This document shows, one piece after another, positions 23,395 through 34,817 of a DNA stretch of 64,000 bases. The DNA lies in contig JANTQA010000047.1 of NCBI GenBank assembly GCA_027625915.1, positions 8,804,001 through 8,868,000 on the forward strand, written 5' to 3'. Under the pieces are notes generated by a model. It had not been told where the DNA came from and ran no database searches. It was given only the letters and a program-made list of their open reading frames with translations. A program made the translations under genes and the position numbers. The DNA is from Anaeramoeba flamelloides (lineage: Eukaryota; Metamonada; Anaeramoebidae). Each line of letters opens with the position of its first letter. The first letter of the stretch is position 1.

Positions 23395-24480
23395 TCTACA
23401 TTCAAAGATCAAAGAAACGGACAATATAAACCCTAAAAAAATATGTTTTTGGTTTTTCAAGGTTCTGTCATTTAAAAAGAAATTCTAAAAAGGAAAGAAT
23501 AAATATATCAATTATTTCTCAAAAAATAGAGTATTATTTGAGAGAAAATTTTTCAAAAATAAAAAAAATTGAGAATCTAATTAAAAAATTTAAACAAATT
23601 ACATTTCTAAATTAAAAACTTTACTAAAAATAAAAAAGATTTTACCTTCAAAATATATTTTACTGTAGATATGTTATTGTATGTTAAACTCGATGTAGTA
23701 TCAGAAAAAGAAGGAAAAAAAAAAAAAAAAGGGTTTAGGTTAATATACTAGCTTAATGCCCATATAACGTATTATTTGGCACATTATCAATCTCAAAGAT
23801 AATGACTTTTTTTACAATTAGATTGGGGGTATCAAAATCGGCGAAGTTATCACATAAAATATGTTAATAAATGATAAACTCCCTTTGAAAATAAAAATCT
23901 ACTTAAAAGGGATAAAATTCACTCTGAATAAATCGTTTTTTCAATTAAATTTTTTTTTTTGCTTTGAAATATTGACTTTTTAAGGACCGAGTCATTACAG
24001 TGAAAATTTTTTTACTGAAATGGAAAAAAACTTTTTAGTAATTTTTATGAGCACCTAATAGCAATCAAAAACCAACAAATCTATGATGTACAATCGATCT
24101 CCAAAAATCAACAACTAAAGATGAGGACATTTGTAGAAAAAAGCGCCAAAGATCGACACTCAATTTCCAATTAGAATGGTTCGAATATATAATTTAGAAA
24201 ACAACTATGTCAGTTTTGAAGTGTCACTCTTTGGCGCTTTTTGAGATCTTGGTGATTTTTTTTTTCTTTTTTTTCTTTTTCCAAATGATTTATTTTTATT
24301 CTAAAGAATATTATATAATCCTTACTTGGTCAAATTTAGAGGGTTACAAAATAACCACATATTAGATTAAATCGAATTAAATTGGTTGCGAAATTCAAGA
24401 AAGTAATTTGTTTTAAATTAAAGAAATTTAACCATTTGAAAATAGAAAATGAGAAAAGTTGAATTTTTTTTTTAAATTTT
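23395..24480 (+). repeat. Dispersed repeat, partner of 15745-17290
   Basis: The first part (23395-23690) is direct to 15745-16030. The second (23960-24480) is inverted to 16435-17290. Confidence 0.6.
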
Positions 24481-25407
24481 GATTTTTTGAAATTGAGAAC
24501 TCTTTAAAACTTATTTTTCTTCCTTGAGTTTTTTTGTCAAAGAAGATTTGTGGGAATTTTTTTTTTATTATTTAAAATTTGTTAACTAAAAGAAGGGTTA
24601 TTTAACAATACCTTTTTTAGTCTCGGGTCACCTCTTGAGTATGGTTTATATTCAGGCTAAATGACTATACCCTTAAAAAAAAAAAATTCAAGAAATTTAT
24701 ATATATTAATATTGAGTTGTAAGATTTCATTTTATAAATAAAGAAACTAAATATTACATTTGGGAAAAAATTTCAAAGCAATTGAATTTGAAACATTAAT
24801 AGAACACTGAAAAAACAAAAAAAAATTAATTCAAAGAAGAAGTAAAGTAACTTCAAAGTTTAATTCATTAGATTATTTTTAATAAAATCTACAAAAAAAA
24901 AATTAATTCTCATTTCATTATCAACACGAGATGAGTTGGTTTGGGAAATGAATTAAAAAAAGTTAGGTTTCTTAACAAATTTTTAATAATCAAGAAATTA
25001 ATATAAACAATAACCAAAAAAAAAATAGTATGGAAACAAATGTTATTATAATGAATACTCTTATTTTTTCTTAAATAATTTATTTTTTTCATTTATTAAA
25101 CGGTGAAGTTTTTAATTTCAAGATTCTACCAATGAACATAAATGACAATTATCTTGAGCTTTATTTCAGATTTCACTTTTTTTACAAATGATAAATAAAT
25201 AAATCTGCAAAATGATGAATTTTTTTCCAATCTATAAAAAAAAATACAGTAATTATAACTAATCAAAATCACAAAAGGTATGAAACTTTAATATTATTCT
25301 ATTCAATTTTAAATTATTATTCAACACATTTAAACCAACTTTTTATGACTATTAACATCCTTCTATTTCTAGTATGATTTTTTTATTTTTTATTTATTTA
25401 TTTATTA

Positions 25408-25510
25408 AAGCCAGTTCCACTTTTAAATCACAAATTTTCAATATAAAATATGGAACTGAAAAATTACAATTTAAGGCACAAAATTTGAATTCTAAACTAG
25501 ATTTCAAAAA
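25408..25510. repeat. One-armed remnant of palindromic MITE
   Basis: AGCCAGTTCCACTTTTAAAT, then CACAAATTTTCAAT and AAGGCACAAAATTTG, the left arm of the family best seen at 32863-33064. The right arm is missing. Confidence 0.6.
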
Positions 25511-26289
25511 TTTTGACTCACTTTATAATATTAATGGAAAGTTATTTTGAGGGTTTATTCCAGGTATTCTTATCAAAAAATATTTTCAAATTTTTGGATC
25601 AGAACCATTTTTTTTAATTTTGAATGATTTTTTCAAATTTTGAAAATTTTTGTTTTGCTTTTTCAAATTTTTGTTTTTTGTTTTGTTTTTTTGTTTTTAA
25701 TGCTTTTTTTTTTTTTTTGCAACTTTTTTTTTTGCAAAAGATCATGTGGTACAAAAAAAGATCTTCAAAAAAACCAATAATCAATATGAAAATTGAGAGT
25801 ATGAAATATCTTCTAAAACAAATATAATTATTAGTGAATATTCTTCATTTTTACCTTTTTTTAGTGAAATTTCAGTAATAAAAAATTCGATGGGCTCATT
25901 TCAAAAAATGTGTTTCACCTTATATTTAAGTTGTTAGTTTTTTTTTTTAACTTTTGAAATATAGTTTTTTAAATATTTAGAGTGATTTAAAAGTAAATTA
26001 TTGATCAGATTTAATTATTAGTTGTTCTTTAATACTCAAATATTTATATATTTTTTTCAATTTGTTATTTCAGTTGGGTTAAAATTTTTGAAATGGGGGC
26101 TCTAATGTATATTTTTCCAATAAAAACATTTAAAATTTGGTAAAAACAAATTATAATTTTCATTGATTAAATAATCATAAATTTTGATATTTAATCTAAT
26201 AGAAATTGTATTTAAGATACACCCTCTTTTAAGTTTAAAAATACTTTTTTATTTTTTTTTTTCTTATTTAAAAAAAAGAATAACAAGTC

Positions 26290-27075
26290 TCATTCTCTGA
26301 AGAGATTAGTGTCTTTAAAAGAGAAGCTTGAGATTAAAGTATGTTGTTGTTGGGTGTAAGTTACATTAATGAGCGATTGTTCAACCGTCTCTAAAAAATA
26401 TATTAGTAAAGTAATAATATTTTTTGAATACAAAAATATAAAATGTTCCATGTATTATTAAAAAACCAGCCAATAATTTCAGAAAAAAAATATGCATTTT
26501 TTCACAAATTGAAAGAATGGATTCATAATATTCAGACTCCAAAGTTGTAAAATATCTTTTTTAAATTTGTCTCTAAGTGTTGATAAGTTGTTAAAAAATT
26601 CATTTTTTTAAAAAAAATTAAATAATTAACTTTATATTTTTTGGTACAAACTATTTCTGAAATATTTGAAAACACACTGCTGTTAAAATAGATTTATAAA
26701 AAAGTAAACAAAACTAATCAGTCTTTATTTTTTTATGTTAATGATTATTGGGTTAAATAATGAAAATTAAAAAAATATTTACTTTGTGGAGTTTGAGATG
26801 ACTTATTAAAGAGCTGGAATTCTATTATTTTGATTTTCTATTTTAAGATTTAGAAAAGGAATTAAAAAAAATTCAAAAATGACACTTTTTTAATAGCTAT
26901 CTTTGGTAAAAAATTCATAATTTATTGTGTAATTAAGATTTATAATATATTTTTTAAAGTCACAGAAACTATTTGAGTTATGGTGCACTAATATAATTCA
27001 CAAACAATGACAACATACTTGGTTATTGAGAAATCTATAAATAGGTTAATCTATAAAAATAAAATCAATCCATAT
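26290..27075 (+). repeat. Dispersed ~780-bp repeat, pair with 33585-34360
   Basis: Collinear match with landmarks AATTTCAGAAAAAAA, GACT-CAAAGTTGTAAAATATCT, ATGATTATTGGGTTAA and CACAGAAACTATTTGA. Diverged. No shared open frame. Confidence 0.75.
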
Positions 27076-27508
27076 TTCTATTTTTTTTTGAAATACTCAA
27101 AACCCCCAAAAACAAGGTACAGTTATCACTATATTCAAGGACGAAGGTGTAAGATGAATTACAAATTTACAGATCAAATATCTATATTTATTGTTTTGAT
27201 TTGGAAACAATCTCCTTGTTATGTTACGAGTTTGGCCTGGAGGAACGAGAAAGATGATATTTTTCGAAGTGATATAAGATGATATTCTTGCGTTCGAAGA
27301 ACGACGATTAGTATAATTTTATCACAAGAACAATGTCATATTTTGAGTCTGGAAGGAGAACCAAAACGACGAAATATAACTATTGATTGTTGAACAAAAG
27401 AAACAATATGATATTCTATTTATTTTTTTAACTTGTAATCTAAAACAATAAAAAAACTAACAAACGAAAACAAACAAACACATTATGCCCAATACAACTA
27501 ATTTATAA

Positions 27509-27616
27509 TTTTTTAAAGGTACCTTAAAGAACTTGTTTTCCAAACGATCTTTTTCTACCAATGGAGTTATTGTATATATTGAAGTTAAAGGTTACATTTT
27601 CATCCATTCAGGATAA
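27509..27616 (+). pseudogene. BTB-like coding relic
   Basis: A 35-codon open frame without a start reads GTLKNLFSKRSF followed by VIVYIEVKGYIFIHS. The spacing of L..LF, I.V and IH resembles the start of a BTB domain (compare LEKLFVDNSLY...FKVHKFLL in the RCC1-BTB gene just downstream). A further 47-codon frame (27666-27808) and one at 27888-28118 have coding-like composition but no assignable family. Probably debris of a related gene. Confidence 0.3.
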
Positions 27617-28770
27617 AACTTGGTTTAAAATCAACATAGAGACAAACTAGATCTCTAACTTTTCAATGAGTTTCTATTTACCCTTGTATTTTACGCTTGT
27701 TAAGAAACATCCGAAGGCGATCAAACCTAAAACCTGCGTATATTGTGTATTCTTAACAGTGACTGATTTTGAGCATTCCTCTCCAAAATTTCTTGACTTG
27801 ACATAGAAAAATCAAATGATTTTTTTTTCTAATTTTTTTCATAAAATATAATTTTATTTTTTTCACCTTTTCAAAATCTTCTTATTAGTGATCTCTTCTC
27901 TCTTTTTTCTTCAAAAAAAGAGACTAAATAAAATTTATTTTTTTAAAAATGAGTTTGATTTCTTTGGAATAAAAAGGAAAAACGTTGTTTGGTTTTATCC
28001 ATTGTTTTTAAACAAAAAAAAGGGAATTCATTCAATTTCCAACCTTTACTGTAAAGTTGATGAACTTTTTTCTTTGTTCTCTATTGATCAAGTAATTGAG
28101 TTACTTGAACCTAATTAATTTTCCAAAGTCGTAAATCCTTGAGCGCGGCAAACCTTATATATTTATGAGACTAAATAAGTCGTAAATTAATTTTTAACAA
28201 ACACTTCTCAAATAACTTGAAATATCATTTTTAAAGTTAAATTTCTTCAGTAAAATACTTCTTATTTTACCCAAATAGAATTCAAAAAAATAAGATCAGA
28301 AAATTTTCAAACTTTACCTAATTACTAAAAGATTTCCCAAAATCTTTTCACGTGTCTATCATACTATCCTAAACTTTTTTGTATTCTAATCTCTTTCTTA
28401 TCAGTAGTTATGAGGAATTATATAGTTAAATTTTTTAAAAGAAAATGTTTGAGTTTAAAAAAAATATAATAGGCACATTTATCTCGAAATCTGTAATTGG
28501 TTGAGGATTTTACTATTGAACAAAAAATAAAAACATAAAAACCTTTATTGTCTTCAAAAAAAGAATTGTATACTTTTATAAATAATAGTAACCAATTAAA
28601 CAAATACAAAAGGGTGGTTTTTGAGTTGAGGTTTCGAGTTTGTTTATTTCTGGCAACCTTAAAAATTCATTTTTTCTCATTTGTGTCATATTCTCATTTT
28701 CTACTCATCAACCGAGACACTTTTCAGAAAAATTGAACGAAACAAGTCATTTGTCCTATATTTTGAAATC

Positions 28771-30750
28771 ATGTTGGGGACTTACAGAAGACCAAAAAAG
28801 AAAATCGACAAGTACACAACACCAAATTTTCGATTAATTCATAAATTTCATTCAGGCTCAATGCGACCCAAACGATGGAAGCACAAAACCAATAATAGTG
28901 TTGAATTATTAAATGGGATGGTTGATATTACTTCGACAAAATACGCTCAGTTGGTCCAAATAGAGAACAAAACATTAAAAGTCATGAACCATAACAGGGC
29001 TCAGTACAAAAACCATGCCATTCTTAATGAGGAATTAGGGAGTGTTCTGAAAATATGTTCAGGGCATTCACATTTTCTCATCTTATGCGAAAGTGGGAAA
29101 GTTTATGCGTTGGGACAAAACAATTCTTATTGTTATGGGGTTGGTTCCAGAAAGCTGAATGTTGTCAAACCAATTTTGGTAAGATCCTTAGAAACACAAT
29201 TTATTATTGATATCGAATGCTGTAGTTTCAATAGCTTTTTTGTAAATGAGGATCTTCAACTTTACAGTTGCGGGAAAGGTTGTAGTAATGGGATTAGCGA
29301 AAGGTCAATCAAAATACCGTCCTTGGTCGATTTGGAAAATAGCATTGAAATGATTTTCGCTGGTTCAGGGAGTAATCATTTTTTTGTGACACTGTTCGGC
29401 CGTTCGAAAAAGAAGTCTGTCCAGAGCAATCAGATCAAGGACGAGCTGCAAGGAAGCAATCTGATCCGAATTAAAAATCGAAAATTACTGTCGTGTGGTT
29501 TGAATGAGTCTGGACAGCTAGGCCTAGGCTTTTCGAGCCAAAAGGAAATCACGATCCCTATCGAGTGCCAGCTGTCTCCATATTCTGGGAACGATATCCA
29601 GGACATCCACTGTGGGAAATCCCATTCGATTATGATGACAACGAACGGCAAGCTCTTGGGCTGTGGCTGCAAGAACCACAATGGGACAGGGAAAGATCAG
29701 ACACGGTTTACAGAGATCACTGCCTTGTCGGAATTTTTGATTGAAAAGCTCTCTGTTAATAATATGCACAGCGTAGCAATCACAAAGGAAAACGAGATCT
29801 ATTATTGGGGATCAGGGCTCAAATTTACAGCCCAAAGGTTACCAACAAAATTATTACTAAATGATTTCCAGCAGTTAGATATCTTAAATGTTCATTGTGG
29901 GTTTGATTTTATATTAATTTACAAAACGGTCTTTTACAAAACCTTAGCAAAAGATTTGAAAATTTATTTCTTAAATAATAACATTATTGAACGCTCGAAT
30001 GGAAAAATTGAGAACAACGAGAAGGGCAAAGAGGAAGATGAAAATGACGATGAGCTAACGATTTTAAATTGGAAAATAAATTCACAATTATTAGCCGTCC
30101 GAGGAATCCCTTTTGAAAGACAAAACTCTTTCGTTGTAAAATTATTAGATTTGTATCACAATTTTAAAATTAAGTCTGAGGAAATATATTCCTGGATTAT
30201 TTGGTTGTACACAAATGAATATAATCATATTACTTTAGACCATATTAATAAAATATCACAAGCTATTGATTTAAATGATTGGAAATCCAGAGATCTTTCA
30301 AATGATTTAGAAAAGTTATTCGTTGACAATTCCTTATATCGTGCAGATTTTGAAATTAAAGTAAACGATAATACCACCAAGAACAACAAGAATAAGAAAC
30401 AAGCCCATTCCTTTAAAGTGCACAAATTCCTTTTAAAGGCGAGGAGCGAATTGTTTAATATATATACGCAAAATATAGATAACAGCATCAACTGTCTTGT
30501 AGATAATTCGGGTTTATCAAAAAATGGTCTCCAGTTTTTTTTACATTTTCTTTATACAGATAGCCTCCCGAAAAAAGAATTATTTTTCCAAAAATCCCTA
30601 ATTCAAGAATTGTATAATGCAAGTGAATTCTATCAATTAAATGTAAATTCATCTTTAATATATCAAATTGAGGTCCTTACAAGAATGTCATCCGTTTCTC
30701 AGTCATATTGGTTGAAATTAAATGATAATGATTTAAATGAGAAAAAATAA
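28771..30750 (+). CDS. RCC1-repeat and BTB domain protein
   Basis: 659 residues from the ATG at 28771. An ATG 30 codons earlier is in frame, but the sequence between lacks coding character. The N-terminal half has RCC1 propeller blades: SGHSHFLILCESGKVYALG, LLSCGLNESGQLGLG, IHCGKSHSIMMTTNGKLLGCG and MHSVAITKENEIYYWGSG. The C-terminal half has two BTB-like stretches, one degenerate (LYHNFKIKSEEIYSWIIWLY) and one clear (ADFEIKV, then HSFKVHKFLLKARSELF and FLHFLYTD). Such proteins often act as Ran/Rho-type GEF-like scaffolds or cullin-3 adaptors; the substrate is unknown. There are no introns. A central block (about 29341-29820) is 40-55% GC by hand count, against 25-30% beside it. Confidence 0.85.
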   Translation: MLGTYRRPKKKIDKYTTPNFRLIHKFHSGSMRPKRWKHKTNNSVELLNGMVDITSTKYAQLVQIENKTLKVMNHNRAQYKNHAILNEELGSVLKICSGHSHFLILCESGKVYALGQNNSYCYGVGSRKLNVVKPILVRSLETQFIIDIECCSFNSFFVNEDLQLYSCGKGCSNGISERSIKIPSLVDLENSIEMIFAGSGSNHFFVTLFGRSKKKSVQSNQIKDELQGSNLIRIKNRKLLSCGLNESGQLGLGFSSQKEITIPIECQLSPYSGNDIQDIHCGKSHSIMMTTNGKLLGCGCKNHNGTGKDQTRFTEITALSEFLIEKLSVNNMHSVAITKENEIYYWGSGLKFTAQRLPTKLLLNDFQQLDILNVHCGFDFILIYKTVFYKTLAKDLKIYFLNNNIIERSNGKIENNEKGKEEDENDDELTILNWKINSQLLAVRGIPFERQNSFVVKLLDLYHNFKIKSEEIYSWIIWLYTNEYNHITLDHINKISQAIDLNDWKSRDLSNDLEKLFVDNSLYRADFEIKVNDNTTKNNKNKKQAHSFKVHKFLLKARSELFNIYTQNIDNSINCLVDNSGLSKNGLQFFLHFLYTDSLPKKELFFQKSLIQELYNASEFYQLNVNSSLIYQIEVLTRMSSVSQSYWLKLNDNDLNEKK

Positions 30751-30844
30751 CTCATTTCCCACAATTCAATGGGAAAAGATGCTAATAAATAAATTGAAAT
30801 TTTCTGTTTTTATTGTTATTGGTTGATATTTAGGCACTGTGGCG

Positions 30845-31010
<166 letters not shown>

Positions 31011-31465
31011 AAAACATAAATCTGGATAATTAAACAAAATATACAAATTAATTGCTTGAATATATTTTTTAATGAAAAACAATCCTTATTGGTAAATGAT
31101 TTTTTTGTGATTTGTGAATTTTTATAAGTTTTTTTTTAATATAAAGTTTTTTTTAAAAAAGTAAACATTTAAAGAAACTGTATTATTAAAAATATGTCTT
31201 AAGAATTCAGATTTTAAACAATTTTTGCAATAAAATATTTTCAAAAATTAATTAATCTTTTTTATTTTTTTTTTTTTATTGTGGAAGAAGTGTAATTTGC
31301 ACTCTAGATAAAATTAATTAATCTTTTGATCTTGTTGAGATTTTTTTAAAAAATAAAGCTCTTGCAATTTGGAAAATTCTGGTAACTGGAAACATAAATG
31401 AAAAGGTTATTAAAAAATAATCTTAAAATAAATTAGTTTACTTTTCTGAAGCACTCTTTTGTGTT

Positions 31466-31553
31466 GTACTGGGGGTTTTCCAGAATTCGAAAGAGTTGAG
31501 TAAAATCAAAGATTTTATACTATTATTTTAAATTCTGGAAAACTAATGACACT
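31466..31553. repeat. Single palindromic hairpin module
   Basis: GGTTTTCCAGAATTCGAAAG and its near-complement AAATTCTGGAAAAC around AAATCAAAGATTTTA. Same family as 7222-7565. Confidence 0.75.
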
Positions 31554-31829
31554 AAGATATTCCAAATTAATTATCACAGATTATTAAAGTTTGATTTTTA
31601 TTTTTATTTTTATTTTTACTTTCTCATAAAATTTTTATTGGGTCCTTTCATTCCCCATTAAGGGTGATGTTATGGTATTCGTTTCAGGTGGCTATATTTT
31701 TTTTAATTTTAAAAATAAATGCAAAATTTTAATAAATTAACTTTTTATTTTAAAAATTTACAAAATATTAATGGTGGTTTACGAGATTTTTTTTGTTTTG
31801 TTGGAAAATAAACTAAAAAATGGAAATTT

Positions 31830-32350
31830 CCACACATTTAAAACTGTTCAAACAATTAGAAAAGGACATTATCATCCAAATTGAAAAAAAAAATAGGAAA
31901 ATAATTTTTTCATCTTTTAAGTTTTTTATTTTCAATTTAATATTAGAATTATATATCCTGTTTCCTTAGATCGAATATTTTTTTCGGATAATTGATGTTA
32001 TGCTAAAGTTGGGTTTTTTAAGATAGAAGAACTCAAATAAAATTAGTTGGTTGTATGTAGACAGTTGGTCAATCCATGATCCTAACAGAATTTAAATAAA
32101 TTTATCAATTTATTTTTTTGTTTTGTATTCTCCAAAATTTTTAACATACCGATAATTTAATAGTATTGATAATTGTTAATTTTTTGTTTTTTGAGTATTT
32201 TAAGTTATAAACAATTTTTATCATTTCATTTAGTGAATGGTTGTATTTTGGTATTTCTTGTAGAATTGATTAAATAAGATTTTTTTTTTTCGAAAATTGA
32301 ATTTAAGAGTGTTAAAAATTTTTGAATTGGAGTTTCTATCAATTTATAAA
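31830..32350 (+). repeat. Dispersed ~520-bp repeat, pair with 48240-48760
   Basis: Collinear match: ACATTTAAAA, TAAAGTTGGGTT, ATTTTTTTGTTTTACTCTC-like, CTCCAAAATTTT and TGTTAAAAATTTTTGAATTG. Old and non-coding. Confidence 0.75.
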
Positions 32351-32862
32351 CAATAAATTTAATAATAAAAAAATATTTAATAAGGTAATCAAATTTAAAA
32401 AAACAACAATTGAATTTTCGTGAGCATCTATGTTTTTTCAATATTTCAATTTACTTTTTTTTAATTTCTTGATTTTTTTATATTATTTTTTTTTATCTTT
32501 TACTCTGTACATACAATTAATAAATAAATTCTTTCATTTTTTGTAGAATACCTTTTTTTTTTTTTTTAATTGATTAAAATTAACTATTTATAAGAATATT
32601 TTTAAAAAATTGTAATAAAAAGTTTTTCAAAATTATCTTTAAAAGAATTTAAATAACTTCATAAGAACAAATTTCATGACTTTTATTCAAAAAATTTTTT
32701 TATTACACTTTTTTAAAATGAATTTAAAATTTGAGAAATAGTATTTTGAAGTTATTTGAATTGCATGGTTGTGATATCTGATATCTAATCCAACATTTTT
32801 TTTTGAATTTATCAATGTTTTTGAAGGGGAATAGTCCTTTAAGGGTGAAGGTATAAAAAGAA

Positions 32863-33064
32863 TACAGTCAGTTTCACTTTTAAGGCACAAACTTTCAACG
32901 AAATTTAAGGCACAAAAAAAATCTCAAATTAAAGCACAAAATTTGGAATTTTTTTTTTTACAATATATTTTTATTAGAATTTGAATTTTGTGCTTTAATT
33001 TGGGATTTTTTTTGTGCCTTAAATTTCGTTGAAAGTTTGTGTCTTAAAAGTGAAACTGGCTGTA
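32863..33064. mobile_element. 202-bp palindromic MITE, youngest copy
   Basis: Almost entirely two complementary arms of about 80 nt around a short AT loop. It starts TACAGTCAGTTTCACTTTTA and ends AAGTGAAACTGGCTGTA, with only about three arm mismatches. Related copies: 10533-10729 (both arms), 25408-25510 and 51170-51235 (one arm). Confidence 0.85.
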
Positions 33065-33584
33065 GTAGAAATAGAAACACCAACTATTTATATCGAAATA
33101 AATATGTTAGATTTAGTATTCAAGAATTAAAATAATTTTTATTTTTGAAAAAAAAAGTATTTTTTCTTTTTTTTTTTGTTGAATTGAAAAATCACCCACT
33201 TAACACAGATAATCAAAAAAAGTATTTTTGATTTTTAGTAAAATTATTCATTTCAAATAGGTTTTTCCTATATATTTATCAATTTTAAAACTTCAATGAA
33301 AATATCGAATAAATACAAGTATTCAGAGGTGTAATTTGTGGAATTGAGATTAAGGATTATAAAATTCAACACAATTTTTAATCCATAACCTTACTGAACA
33401 CAAAAAGTAAAATTACTTAAAAGAAGAAACAAATTAACTTCAAAGTATGTAAAAGAATATTATTTACATTCTAATAAACAAAAAAATATTTTTGAATCTC
33501 CTTTATTATCAAAATGGTAAAGAACAGTTATCACTATATCAAAAATATATAAAAAATTTTTTCAACATATTTTTAATGATTTTT

Positions 33585-34360
33585 AAGGGACTAACTTCTA
33601 CTAAGAAGCCTAAGATAAAAGTATGTTTTTATTGGGTTTGGATCACATTAGTGGTGCCATGGTACAGATATCTCTAAAAAATCTCTTCGTCAAGAAGTAC
33701 AATTGGTTGAATACATCACTTAAAAATGATCCTTGTATTAGTATAAAACCCTACAATTTCAGAAAAAAATCTGCATTTTGTTACAAATTTAAAGACTGAA
33801 TTCTCAATATTCAGACTTCAAAGTTGTAAAATATCTATTTTAAATTTGTGGAGAAAAGTAGATTAGTAAAAAACTATATTTTTTTCAAAAATTAAATAAT
33901 CAACCAATAGATTTTTTTGACAAATTAGCTCAGAAATATTGTAAATATTTTGATTTTACAAGTAGACTTATCAAAAGTAAACAAAGTTAACCAGTCTTTG
34001 GATTTTTATGTTGATGATTATTGGGTTAATCTTTGAAATTAAAAAATTCAAAAAATAGTTACTTTGGGAAGTTCTAAAATTGTGTTATTAAATACCAGAA
34101 TACTATTGTTTGGTGTTTCTATTTTTAGATTTGGAAAACGAATTAAAAAAAATATTTCCATAAAATTACAATTTGTAATTGTGATCATTAGTAAAAAATG
34201 TAATAAATAATTTCTTCAATATTTTTTTCAATCGATTTTTTCGATTCACAGAAACTATTTGAACCATGCAGTACTAATATCATTTACACCCAAATTACAA
34301 CATATTTTAAATATAGAAAAATCTATGGTGACACAGATTTCTATAATTAAATCAAATCAA
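33585..34360 (+). repeat. Dispersed ~780-bp repeat, pair with 26290-27075
   Basis: See 26290-27075. Confidence 0.75.
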
Positions 34361-34817
34361 AACCTAGACCATTAAAACAACTGTTATTGATTTTTTCGAG
34401 AATTAACCTTTTATTTTGTTTTGAATATATTTATTATATCTTTTAAGAATTGATCATCCTTTTGATTATTAGAAAGTTTACCAATTAAAAAACTTATTGA
34501 ACTTGTTTCACCAAATGATCAACATATAACCAATATTACAGGAAAACAAAGAAAAAATAAATAGTTGATTCTAAAATTTATCAACCGAGAAGTATCAAGT
34601 AAACTAATAAGATAAATATAGAAATTAGCATTTTAGAAATAATATCAAAGGCTAAAAAACCAATCACTCTTTCTTTGAAATTCCTAACTGAAGCAAAGGT
34701 CTCTTAAGAGGAAATTTTAGTTGAATTTTCAAGAGAAACTTTCATTTTTTATTTTTTTCTTATTTGCTTTAATTTTTTTTTGTTTTTTTTCTTTGTTTAG
34801 TTTCTTGAAACATAAAT

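Larger units (their letters stand above)
23118..28770. other. Repeat-rich interval, no intact gene
   Basis: Holds copies of families shared with 15.7-17.3 kb and 33.6-34.4 kb, a one-armed MITE, and coding-like relics near 27.5-28.1 kb. The 27.1-27.8 kb part is less AT-rich than its surroundings. Confidence 0.5.
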
